From positions 1-64,000 of the forward strand of contig CAMAXE010000009.1 in the NCBI GenBank assembly GCA_945862145.1: DNA of 64,000 bases. Reading direction: 5' to 3'. This DNA comes from Klebsiella pneumoniae. Its GTDB lineage: Bacteria; Pseudomonadota; Gammaproteobacteria; Pseudomonadales; UBA5518. The position numbers were made by a program, and so were the translations under genes. The notes beneath the pieces were generated by a model. That model was not told the DNA's origin and did no database searches. It saw nothing but the letters and a program-made list of their open reading frames with translations. Below are positions 42,822 to 49,886 of the stretch, in pieces. Numbering within the stretch: position 1 is the first letter of the stretch; each line of letters opens with the position of its first letter.

Positions 42822-43013
42822 TCAGGTGTCACCGGCTTCTTCGTCGGTACCGGCAGGTGCCGGTACTGGGGACAACGAGTCTGCCGTCGCATCATCCAGC
42901 GCATCGGCGGGTTGTGCCTTGCGCTGGTTCTTCTCCTGCTGCCTTTCTTCTTTTTTCTTCTTCTTAGCGAGTTCGCGCTGCCGCTTCTGGAACGAGTAGT
43001 TAGGCTTGGCCAC
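42822..43013 (-). CDS. Lysine-rich 63-residue protein upstream of the RRM protein
   Basis: Short protein MAKPNYSFQKRQRELAKKKK followed by more Lys/Glu/Arg and an acidic/proline C-terminus (PVPAPAGTDEEAGDT). The first 30 residues recur as a conserved small protein in gammaproteobacteria, from memory, usually without a named function. Strongly basic, helical and probably nucleic-acid or ribosome binding. It is separated by 17 bp from the RRM gene and begins the leader of that transcript, so it is likely co-expressed with it. A CCTTGCAGGTGTGATTC region precedes the ATG on the coding strand. Confidence 0.75.
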   Translation of the reverse strand: MAKPNYSFQKRQRELAKKKKKEERQQEKNQRKAQPADALDDATADSLSPVPAPAGTDEEAGDT

Positions 43014-43227
43014 GAATCACACCTGCAAGGGAAAAAAGGGTCCTGCGACGGGAGTGCCGGAATCGGGGGCTGGGGCCTGAACGGACAGCCCGGGCGATAG
43101 CCGGTCAAGCCTATAGTACTACCTCTCAAGCACGATAGCGCGTTACTTGTTGGCGTCTCGATGAAGCCGGACCCCGATCCGATACACTCGCTACCCCGTA
43201 AATCCGGCTCAACACGAGGAACCTCCC

Positions 43228-44346
43228 ATGCCCGGCCTGCTGCCTGATATCGACCCGGATGGTCTGCTCGAGTTCTCGGTGGTCTTTACGGACCGCTCCC
43301 TCAACCACATGTCCGGCCGTTTCCAGGGGGCCATGCGCGACATCTCTGCCCTGCTGAAGCAGGTCTACCGTGCCGAGGCAGTGGCTGTGGTTCCCGGCGG
43401 CGGCACCTATGCCATGGAGGCAGTAGCCCGCCAGTTCGCCACGGGCCGCAAGTGTTTGATTGTGCGCAATGGCTGGTTTAGCTTCCGCTGGACGCAGATC
43501 CTCGATGCGGGCTCCATCGCGTCCTCCTCCGTGTTCCTCAAGGCGCGTCCGGTCGAGGCCGGCCCCCAGCCAGGCTGGGCCCCCGCCCCCATCGAGGAAA
43601 TCGAGGCTGCCATTGCCCGCGAGCGCCCCGAGGTGATTTTTGCACCGCACGTCGAGACTTCCGCCGGCATGCTGCTTTCGGACGAGTACCTGCGCCGCAT
43701 CTCCGCTGCTGCCCGTGCTGTTGACGCCCTCTTCGTGCTCGATTGCATTGCCTCCGGTACCTTATGGGTCGATATGGCGGCCACGGGCGTCGATCTGCTG
43801 ATCAGCGCTCCCCAGAAAGGCTGGAGTGCTTCGCCCTGCAGCGGGCTTGTGATGTTCGGCCCCCGCGCCCGCAAGCGCATCGAGTCCACGGTCAGTTCCA
43901 GCTTTGCCGTGGATCTGAAGAAATGGCTGCAGATCATGACCACCTACGAGAACGGCGGTCACGCCTACCACGCCACCATGCCCACAGACGCCCTTCTGCG
44001 GTTCCGCGACACCATGTTGGAGACTGCGGCCTACGGCTTCGACAAGGTCTGCGCCGAGCAGGTGGAGCTCGGCCGTCAGGTACGTGAAATGCTGAAGGCC
44101 AAGGGTTATCGCAGCGTCGCCGCACCCGGCTTCGAGGCCCCCGGCGTGGTCGTCTGCCACACGGATGACCCCGACATGCAGAACGGCTCGAAGATGCGGG
44201 CCAAGGGTCTGCAGATCGCCGCCGGCGTGCCGCTGCAATGCGATGAGGGCCCGGAGTTCCGCACCTTCCGTATCGGCCTGTTCGGTCTGGACAAGCTGCA
44301 CAACCCCGAGCGCTGTGTGACCCAACTGGAGACCGCGCTGGGCTGA
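43228..44346 (+). CDS. Class V aminotransferase (alanine-glyoxylate/serine-pyruvate type)
   Basis: A 372-residue PLP enzyme. The Schiff-base lysine is Lys197 in ISAPQKGWSASP; other landmarks are VVPGGGTYAMEAVARQF, the cofactor Asp in VLDCIAS, ASGTLWVDMAATGVDLLISA and FRIGLFGLDKL near the end. Relatives transfer amino groups between alanine or serine and glyoxylate or pyruvate. ATG 43228 has GAGGAACCTCCC upstream. It is transcribed divergently from the Lys-rich protein gene, and its 3' end borders the large repeat region. Confidence 0.88.
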   Translation: MPGLLPDIDPDGLLEFSVVFTDRSLNHMSGRFQGAMRDISALLKQVYRAEAVAVVPGGGTYAMEAVARQFATGRKCLIVRNGWFSFRWTQILDAGSIASSSVFLKARPVEAGPQPGWAPAPIEEIEAAIARERPEVIFAPHVETSAGMLLSDEYLRRISAAARAVDALFVLDCIASGTLWVDMAATGVDLLISAPQKGWSASPCSGLVMFGPRARKRIESTVSSSFAVDLKKWLQIMTTYENGGHAYHATMPTDALLRFRDTMLETAAYGFDKVCAEQVELGRQVREMLKAKGYRSVAAPGFEAPGVVVCHTDDPDMQNGSKMRAKGLQIAAGVPLQCDEGPEFRTFRIGLFGLDKLHNPERCVTQLETALG

Positions 44347-44438
44347 GTTCGATTGCTGCATCCGCGGGGTCGAGGCAAGGGTGAGATGGCTGCACTCGCG
44401 GGGTCGAGCCCCGGATGAGATTGCAGCATCCGCGATTC

Positions 44439-44563
44439 GGGGCCGGGGAGCGGATGGTGGCTACCGGCGCTGGGTACATCCCTGTACCGCGCCTACCGAC
44501 CTGGCCGGGATCGCTCCCGGCGATCCTGGTCATGTCGGCGCGCCATAATCCGCTCCCCGCCCC
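44439..44563 (+). repeat. Structured inverted-repeat element, copy 1 (two-hairpin core)
   Basis: Outer arms GGGGCCGGGGAGCGGAT (44439-44455) and ATCCGCTCCCCGCCCC (44548-44563) pair with one bulged base. Between them are hairpin 1, GGTACA-TCCC-TGTACC (44473-44488), and hairpin 2, GGATCGC-TCCCG-GCGATCC (44508-44526). The loops, the ACA/TGT loop-closing triplet and the order match the element at 45129-45264 read on the other strand, while the stem sequences differ. The first part of the gap (44347-44438) also has two imperfect copies of GCTGCATCCGCGGGGTCGAG. Confidence 0.7.
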
Positions 44564-44651
44564 TGACTCGCTAGAACGGGCTTTTCGCTAATCTGATCCC
44601 TGTCTCGGCTTGGTTGCATGATCGGTCGATGGGTGCGATCGGGGGCCGCGC

Positions 44652-45078
44652 ATGTTGCGGTTCGCGGGCATGGCCCGCTCCTACTCGGGAATGCGGCGGT
44701 CTTGCCGGAGACCGGCTCCTACCCGGGTATGTTGCGGGTCGCGGGCATGGCCCGCTCCTACTCGGGAATGCGGCGGTCTTGTCGGGGGCTGGCTCCTACT
44801 CGGTGTCGGCGGTCTTGTCGGGGGCTGGCTCCTACCCGGGCATGTTGCGGGTCGCGGGCATGGCCCGCTCCTACTCGGGAATGCGGCGGTCTTGTCGGAG
44901 ACCGGCTCCTACCCGGGCATGTTGCGGGTCGCGGGCATGGCCCGCTCCTACTCGGGAATGCGGCGGTCTTGTCGGAGGCTGGCTTTGGCGTCGATGCCTG
45001 ATGGCGTAGGAGCGCGCCATGCGCGCGACTCTGCGCTGGGCATCTGTCTATCGCGTTATCGCGGGCATGGCCCGCTCG
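44652..45078. repeat. REP-like palindrome array, 77-bp units
   Basis: The palindrome GCGGGCATGGCCCGC occurs five times, starting at 44664, 44741, 44854, 44931 and 45061, with a variant GCGCGCCATGCGCGC at about 45012. The first four lie in larger units starting ATGTTGCGG at 44652, 44729, 44842 and 44919, giving spacings of 77, 113 and 77 bp; the middle unit has an extra 36-bp partial copy. Each unit also carries TCCTAC blocks. The spacing is not a multiple of three, so repeat-derived open frames appear in all three plus-strand phases; none is a real gene. It is not CRISPR, because the spacers repeat too. Confidence 0.85.
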
Positions 45079-45128
45079 TACGCGGGAATATGACTTTCTG
45101 GGCGGGGCATGCGCTGCAATCAATCGAG

Positions 45129-45264
45129 CGATTCGGGCGGTGTGCCCTCACGGTGAGCGGCCTTCAGCCGTGAAATCGTCGGGAACGATTTCACGGGTGC
45201 AGGCAGCTGCCGCACAGGGATGTGCGGCGGCGTGAGCGAGCGGGAGGGCACACAGCCCGAAGCG
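45129..45264 (-). repeat. Structured inverted-repeat element, copy 2 (two-hairpin core)
   Basis: Outer arms at 45129-45149 and 45244-45264 pair at 19 of 21 positions. Inside, read on the minus strand, hairpin 1 is GCCGCACA-TCCC-TGTGCGGC (45228 to 45209) and hairpin 2 is a perfect 12-bp stem CCGTGAAATCGT with loop TCCCG (45196 to 45168). The hairpin order and loops equal those of the element at 44439-44563, and the loop-closing pair of hairpin 2 is T-A here against C-G there. Minor overlap with promoters is not expected because both flanking genes end here. Confidence 0.75.
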
Positions 45265-45272
45265 CGGAAGCT

Positions 45273-45336
45273 GCAATGCGGCAATCCGGCAACGCGGCAA
45301 CGCGGCAACGCGGCAATCCGGCAATCCCGCAATTCC
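45273..45336. repeat. 9-bp tandem repeat GCGGCAACG/GCGGCAATC
   Basis: About seven imperfect copies of a 9-bp unit (CGGCAATCC, CGGCAACGC three times, CGGCAATCC, CGGCAATCC, CGCAATTCC) directly after the structured element. The remainder of the gap to 45471 shows no gene, apart from a hairpin near 45432-45456. Confidence 0.8.
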
Positions 45337-45431
45337 AGCAGCTCCCACAAGCCCATGCACTGCAATCGGCATCAGGCCGATGATGTCTTCCCGCAGCCCC
45401 TAAGACGAACTCAGAAAACCTCACAGCCCCC

Positions 45432-45456
45432 CGGCAGCGGGCATAACCCGCCACCG
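45432..45456 (-). terminator. Possible terminator after the M13 peptidase gene
   Basis: GCGGG-CATAA-CCCGC core with partly paired flanks (CGGCA/CCACCG), 16 bp past the peptidase stop on the minus strand, followed on that strand by GGGGGGCTGTGAGGTTTTC. The T-tract is weak. Confidence 0.35.
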
Positions 45457-45471
45457 GGACCAAGACGTGAA

Positions 45472-47520
45472 TTACCAGATCTTCACGCGCTGCTCCGGCG
45501 GCAGGTAGAGCTTGTCGCCCTCCTTCACGCCGTAGGCGGTGTAAAAGATCGGGAGGTTCCGCATCACGCCGTTGGTGCGGTACTTGGGCGGTGAATGCGG
45601 GTCGACGGCGAGTATGGTCTTGATGAAATCATCGCGCTGCTTGCTGGCCCAGGCCTGCGCCCAGCCGGCGAGGAATCGCTGGTCACCGGTGAGACCGTCG
45701 ATAACGGGAGATTCCTTTCCGCCCAGCGAAATCTTCCACGCCGCATGCGCCAAGGTGAGACCTGCGAGATCGCCGATGTTCTCGCCCAGCGTGAGCTCGC
45801 CGTTCACCTTGAAACCGGGGATCGGCTCGAAGGCAGAGTACTGGTCGGTCAGCGCCTTAGTCCGCTTCTCGAACTCCGCGCGGTCCTCCTGCGTCCACCA
45901 GTCGTTCAGGTTCCCGGCGCCGTCCCACTTCGAACCCTGATCGTCGAAACCATGCCCTATCTCGTGGCCGATCACGCCGCCGATGGCGCCGTAGTTCACG
46001 GCTTCATCCGCGCTCAGATTGAAAAAAGGCGGCTGCAGGATCGCGGCCGGGAACACGATCTCGTTCATGCCCGGGTTGTAATAGGCGTTGACCGTTTGCG
46101 GCGTCATGAACCACTCGCTGCGATCCACCGGCTTGCCCAGTTTGTCCAGTTCGCGCTGGGTGAGGAACTCTGCTGAGCGCTGCAGGTTACCCACCAGATC
46201 GTCTCGACGGATCTCGAGTTTGCGGTAATCACGCCATTGGTCCGGGTAGCCGATCTTGGGCCTGAAGGTGGCGAGTTTAGCGAGTGCTTTTTCCTTGGTG
46301 GCGGGGCTCATCCAGTCGAGTTTCTCGATGCCCTGACGGTAGGCTTCGACCAGATTTTTCACCAGCGAGTCCATGCGCTGCTTAGCCTCTGGCGGGAAAT
46401 GGCGCTCGACGTAGATCTTGCCAACCACCTCGCCAAGGCTGCTCTCCACGGCCTTCACGCCACGTTTCCAGCGCGGGCGGATCTCGGGAACGCCCATCAG
46501 CGTGGTCCCGCTGAAGCTGAAATCCTCGTCGACCAGTGCCTTGTTCAGGGCGCCCGCGTATTGGCTGATCAGGTGCCAGCGCATCCAGTCCTTGAGGGTC
46601 TCCAACGGCGTGCCCGAGAGACTGTTGGCCATCGCCGTGAAATAGGAGGGCTGCGCCACGATGACACTGCCCGAGGGGTCTTTGCCGAGTGCCGTGAAGT
46701 AACGGTTGAAGTCCACCCCGGGTGCCAGGGCGGCGAGCTCGGCTGCGGTTTTCAGGTTGTAGGTCTTGGTGTCGTCCCGGCTGTCGACCTTGGTCCATTG
46801 CGCGGTGGCCAGTTCGGTCTCGAAGGCGACGATGGCGGCGGCGCGCCGGCCGGCGTCCGCAATCCCGGCCAGCTCCAGCATCTTCGCGATATGTGGCCCA
46901 TAGGCTGCCAGTTTGTCGGCGTACTTGGGGTCGAGGTAGTAGTCGCGATCCGGGAGCCCGAGGCCATCCTGCATGAGGAAAAACGAATAGCTGTCAGAGC
47001 GTTTGGGGTCGGTGTTCACATAGCCACCGAAGAGCCCGGTCAGATTCTGCCGGCCCAGTTTGCCCATCAATTCGATGAGTGCGTCTTTGTCAGCGAGCGC
47101 GTCGATCGCTGCGAGCTCGTCTGCGATCGGGCTCGTGCCCAGCGTCTCGATGTTCGCTTCATCCATGAAAGAGGCATAAAGATCGCCTACTTTCTGTCCT
47201 TCGGAGCCGGGAGCGTTGCCGGTGGCCGTGGCCGACTCCTCGATGATCTCGCGCAGGTTTTTCTCGGCCTCATCGGAGACCTGCGTGAATTTGCCGTAGT
47301 TGGACCGGTCTGCAGGGATCTCGGTTTTCGCCAGCCAGCCGCCGTTCACGTGCTGGAAGAAATCGTCCTGGGCTCGTGCCGTGGTGTCCGCACTCTGCGT
47401 ATCAACGCCTGAATTCATGGCAACCGGTGCCGGCGCCACGGCGGACGTGGCCGGTGAGGTGGATTCGCCTCCGGAACAGGCGGTGAGCAAAAACAGGACC
47501 GGGACAAGGATGCGTTTCAT
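45472..47520 (-). CDS. M13-family metallopeptidase (neprilysin/PepO-like) lipoprotein
   Basis: A 682-residue zinc endopeptidase. ATG 47520 starts a lipoprotein signal, MKRILVPVLFLLTAC then SGGES. The zinc site is HEIGH at residues 519-523 in GGVIGHEIGHGFDDQGSKW, with the third ligand Glu in TLGENIGDLAGL; the substrate-orienting VNAYYNPGMNEIVFPAAIL and the C-terminal Cys/Trp-poor VKIW end are typical. It should sit in the periplasm or outer membrane and cut small peptides. Length fits bacterial M13 (~650-700). The extra open frame upstream of 47520 lies over the sterol-desaturase promoter region and is ignored. Confidence 0.95.
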   Translation of the reverse strand: MKRILVPVLFLLTACSGGESTSPATSAVAPAPVAMNSGVDTQSADTTARAQDDFFQHVNGGWLAKTEIPADRSNYGKFTQVSDEAEKNLREIIEESATATGNAPGSEGQKVGDLYASFMDEANIETLGTSPIADELAAIDALADKDALIELMGKLGRQNLTGLFGGYVNTDPKRSDSYSFFLMQDGLGLPDRDYYLDPKYADKLAAYGPHIAKMLELAGIADAGRRAAAIVAFETELATAQWTKVDSRDDTKTYNLKTAAELAALAPGVDFNRYFTALGKDPSGSVIVAQPSYFTAMANSLSGTPLETLKDWMRWHLISQYAGALNKALVDEDFSFSGTTLMGVPEIRPRWKRGVKAVESSLGEVVGKIYVERHFPPEAKQRMDSLVKNLVEAYRQGIEKLDWMSPATKEKALAKLATFRPKIGYPDQWRDYRKLEIRRDDLVGNLQRSAEFLTQRELDKLGKPVDRSEWFMTPQTVNAYYNPGMNEIVFPAAILQPPFFNLSADEAVNYGAIGGVIGHEIGHGFDDQGSKWDGAGNLNDWWTQEDRAEFEKRTKALTDQYSAFEPIPGFKVNGELTLGENIGDLAGLTLAHAAWKISLGGKESPVIDGLTGDQRFLAGWAQAWASKQRDDFIKTILAVDPHSPPKYRTNGVMRNLPIFYTAYGVKEGDKLYLPPEQRVKIW

Positions 47521-47637
47521 GGAATGCTCCGACGGGGCTGAAAGCGACGTACGTATGGTGCGTTGGGCGAGGATGCTTTTCAATGTCTGACGGGGCCGCT
47601 TGCTGCACGCCGTGCAGGGCGCCCCGAGGGGAAGAAC

Positions 47638-48483
47638 ATGGAGCTCGATCTGGATTCGGGGCGGTTGCTGGTTTTCCTGGGGGGCTTTGCGGTCTTTTTT
47701 CTGGTTGAAACCGTGTTTCCCGCGCGGCCCTGGGAAGGGTTCAGATGGCAGCGCCTCGGTTTTCATGCCGGAGTCGCAGTGCTGAACACCGTGCTGATCC
47801 GCGTCTTTGCCTATGTGCCCTTACTGCTCTGGATCGTCTATGCGGAGGAAGAGGGCTGGGGCATCTCGCGCTGGCTCGGGCTGTTTGGCTGGCCCGAGAT
47901 CCTGATCTCGGTCCTGGTGCTCGATTTTTTCGATTACCTCTGGCACCGGCTGAATCACCGTGTGCGCTTTCTCTGGCGCCTGCACAAGGCCCATCATGCC
48001 GACACGGGCATGGACGTAAGCACGGCATTACGCTTTCACCCGGGTGAGATGTTTTTGTCGGCCCTGATGAAGGGCCTCTGGGTGTTTGTCTGGGGGCCCA
48101 CGCCGGTAGCGTGGTTTTTGTTCGAGGCGCTGGTGAGTCTCTGCGCGCAGTTCCATCACAGCAACATCGATCTCCCCGATGGCGTAGAACGACGGTTGTC
48201 CTGGCTGCTGGTCACGCCGCGATTCCATGCCGCGCACCATGCCGTCGACCGTCGCTGGGGAGATCGTAATTTTTGCACGATTTTCAGTTTCTGGGACCGC
48301 ATGTTCGGCAGCTACGCGTGGCCGGGTGAGCGACGCAGGCTCGGCTTTGCTGCGTCGGGCCTGGGTCTGCCGCAGGCGCGCGAGCAGGCTTTCTCGGTGC
48401 GGGCGTGGGTGGAGGAACCCTTCCGGTGCCGCAACCTCGATCTTGCCGGCGGGTCGCCCGATATTGAGCGCCCCCCCTACTAG
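47638..48483 (+). CDS. Sterol desaturase / fatty-acid hydroxylase family membrane protein
   Basis: A 281-residue protein with several membrane helices and the three histidine clusters of the di-iron hydroxylase superfamily: HRLNH and HKAHH around residues 104-121, and FHHSN plus RFHAAHHAVDRRW further on. The motif LDFFDYLWHRLNH is classic. These enzymes hydroxylate or desaturate lipids, sterols or carotenoids. ATG 47638 follows GGGGAAGAAC. It reads divergently from the M13 peptidase gene. The lipid substrate cannot be told. Confidence 0.9.
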   Translation: MELDLDSGRLLVFLGGFAVFFLVETVFPARPWEGFRWQRLGFHAGVAVLNTVLIRVFAYVPLLLWIVYAEEEGWGISRWLGLFGWPEILISVLVLDFFDYLWHRLNHRVRFLWRLHKAHHADTGMDVSTALRFHPGEMFLSALMKGLWVFVWGPTPVAWFLFEALVSLCAQFHHSNIDLPDGVERRLSWLLVTPRFHAAHHAVDRRWGDRNFCTIFSFWDRMFGSYAWPGERRRLGFAASGLGLPQAREQAFSVRAWVEEPFRCRNLDLAGGSPDIERPPY

Positions 48484-48536
48484 CCTCTTGGCGCGGCGCG
48501 GGTTATGGTTTGATCCACATTAACGGAGGGTTTTTC

Positions 48537-48815
48537 ATGAAGCGTCTTGCATATCTGTTTCTCGCTCTGCCTCTGGTCGCTTTTGCCGCCGAACACGGTG
48601 GCAAGCCTGCCGCGGCCAAGGACGAGACCGCAGCGCCTGCGGCTGCCGAGCACGGCGGCACGCCCGCCGAGTCCAAGGGTCATGGGGCTGTCGATCTCGG
48701 CGGCACGCATGCCGAGTCTAAGGAACACGCTGCCGAGCACGCCGGTAAGCCCGCCGAGTCCAAGACAGAGGCCGCTGCCGAGCATGGTGGCAAGCCTGCC
48801 GAAGAAAAGCACTGA
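48537..48815 (+). CDS. Small exported protein with EHGGKPA repeats
   Basis: A 92-residue protein. A signal peptide (MKRLAYLFLALPLVAFA) is followed by a mature chain made almost entirely of an imperfect 11-15 residue repeat: EHGGKPAAAK, EHGGTPAESK, GGTHAESKEH, EHAGKPAESK, EHGGKPAEEK. It is rich in His, Glu, Lys and Ala with no aromatic residues, so probably disordered, and could bind metal ions. ATG 48537 is preceded by GGAGGG. No family recognised. It lies 53 bp after the desaturase gene and 26 bp before another exported protein gene. Confidence 0.75.
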   Translation: MKRLAYLFLALPLVAFAAEHGGKPAAAKDETAAPAAAEHGGTPAESKGHGAVDLGGTHAESKEHAAEHAGKPAESKTEAAAEHGGKPAEEKH

Positions 48816-48841
48816 GCGGATCTGCCGCTGCGAACCGGGGC

Positions 48842-49312
48842 ATGCCTGGGCAAATCCTGCGGGTAATCCTGTTCGCCATTAGCCTGTGCGGGTTCCTGCC
48901 CGCACAGGCTGCTGATTCTGCGTCTCCTGCGCAGACTCAGGCTGTGCAGAAGGTTTATGCCGAAGACATCAAGGACGCCTTGATAGCACACCTCGCGCGC
49001 GAGGTGGACGCCGAAGGCATCTTTCATCTCCGGGACGACAGGACCGGAGAGATGCTGCGGCTGCGCTTCGTGAAGATCCACGACCCGGTGCGCCAGATTG
49101 GTAGCAGCACCTATTTTGCGTGCACTGATTTTGCCGTCGTCGGTGAACCCGACAAACTCTACGACATCGATTTCTGGATGAGCCCTCAGACCGAGGCGCT
49201 GACCATCTACGACACCAAGGTGCACAAGGAGCCGCGCCACTCCTTGATCTACGGCTGGTACAAGCAACCCCGCTACACCTTCGTGAATGATCGCGTGGTC
49301 ACACTCTACTGA
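48842..49312 (+). CDS. Small exported protein of unknown function
   Basis: A 156-residue protein with a signal peptide ([20 protein letters not shown]). The mature part includes [38 protein letters not shown] and [20 protein letters not shown], then DFWMSPQT. This looks like a compact alpha/beta domain resembling families that pair with periplasmic redox or lipid proteins, but I do not recognise it. Adjacent to the EHGGKPA-repeat protein (26 bp); possibly one transcript. Confidence 0.65.
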   Translation: MPGQILRVILFAISLCGFLPAQAADSASPAQTQAVQKVYAEDIKDALIAHLAREVDAEGIFHLRDDRTGEMLRLRFVKIHDPVRQIGSSTYFACTDFAVVGEPDKLYDIDFWMSPQTEALTIYDTKVHKEPRHSLIYGWYKQPRYTFVNDRVVTLY

Positions 49313-49418
49313 TCTGTCGCCACCCTCGGGTGCGCAAGTAGGGTCACGGCGAATAGCGCGAATATACGCATTGGCCGACCTTTATTCCTTTTCGCCAAAC
49401 GGCAACAAGGCAGTACCT

Positions 49419-49886
49419 ATGATCGAATTGCACGTGAACGGCCAGATCCAGCGCATCGACGCCGAGGATGATATGCCGCTGTTGTGGGCCCTGCGCGAGC
49501 AGTGCGGCCTGACCGGCACCAAATATGGCTGTGGCATCGCCGCCTGCGGAGCCTGCACCGTACACATCGACGGGCAGCCCGTGCGCTCCTGCCAGATGCC
49601 GGTGGGGCAGGTGGGCAAGGCCCGGATTACCACCATCGAAGGGCTCGGCAAAGCGGGCCTCCACGCGGTGCAGCAGGCATGGATTGCCGAGGACGTGCCG
49701 CAGTGCGGTTACTGCCAGTCCGGCCAGATCATGGCAGCGGTCGCGCTCCTTGCAAGCAAGCCCGCGCCCACCGACGGCGATATCGACCAGGCCATGGACA
49801 ACATCTGCCGCTGCGGTACCTACGAGCGCATCCGCCGGGGCATTCACCGCGCTGCGGCGGAGATCGCACGGGAGGCGCAGGCATGA
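49419..49886 (+). CDS. 2Fe-2S subunit of a molybdenum hydroxylase (IorA-like)
   Basis: A 155-residue protein with two 2Fe-2S clusters: the N-terminal plant-type site in [17 protein letters not shown] plus a Cys in RSCQMP, and the C-terminal four-helix site in [10 protein letters not shown] and [12 protein letters not shown]. This is the small subunit of xanthine dehydrogenase-family enzymes of the isoquinoline 1-oxidoreductase type, passing electrons from the molybdenum site to an acceptor. ATG 49419 ([11 protein letters not shown]) was chosen over the longer open frame. Its stop overlaps the next gene as ATGA. Confidence 0.92.
   Translation: MIELHVNGQIQRIDAEDDMPLLWALREQCGLTGTKYGCGIAACGACTVHIDGQPVRSCQMPVGQVGKARITTIEGLGKAGLHAVQQAWIAEDVPQCGYCQSGQIMAAVALLASKPAPTDGDIDQAMDNICRCGTYERIRRGIHRAAAEIAREAQA

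Noticed and set aside
44652-45078. CRISPR array
   Set aside because: Spacers between palindromes are themselves repeated and of unequal length, and there are no cas genes in the window.
44614-45173. Three overlapping repeat-rich open frames
   Set aside because: They arise from the 77-bp repeat array being open in all three phases; the peptides are the same repeat translated in different frames.
46237-47412. 391-residue frame opposite the M13 peptidase
   Set aside because: The M13 zinc motif and lipoprotein signal are on the other strand; this frame lacks features.
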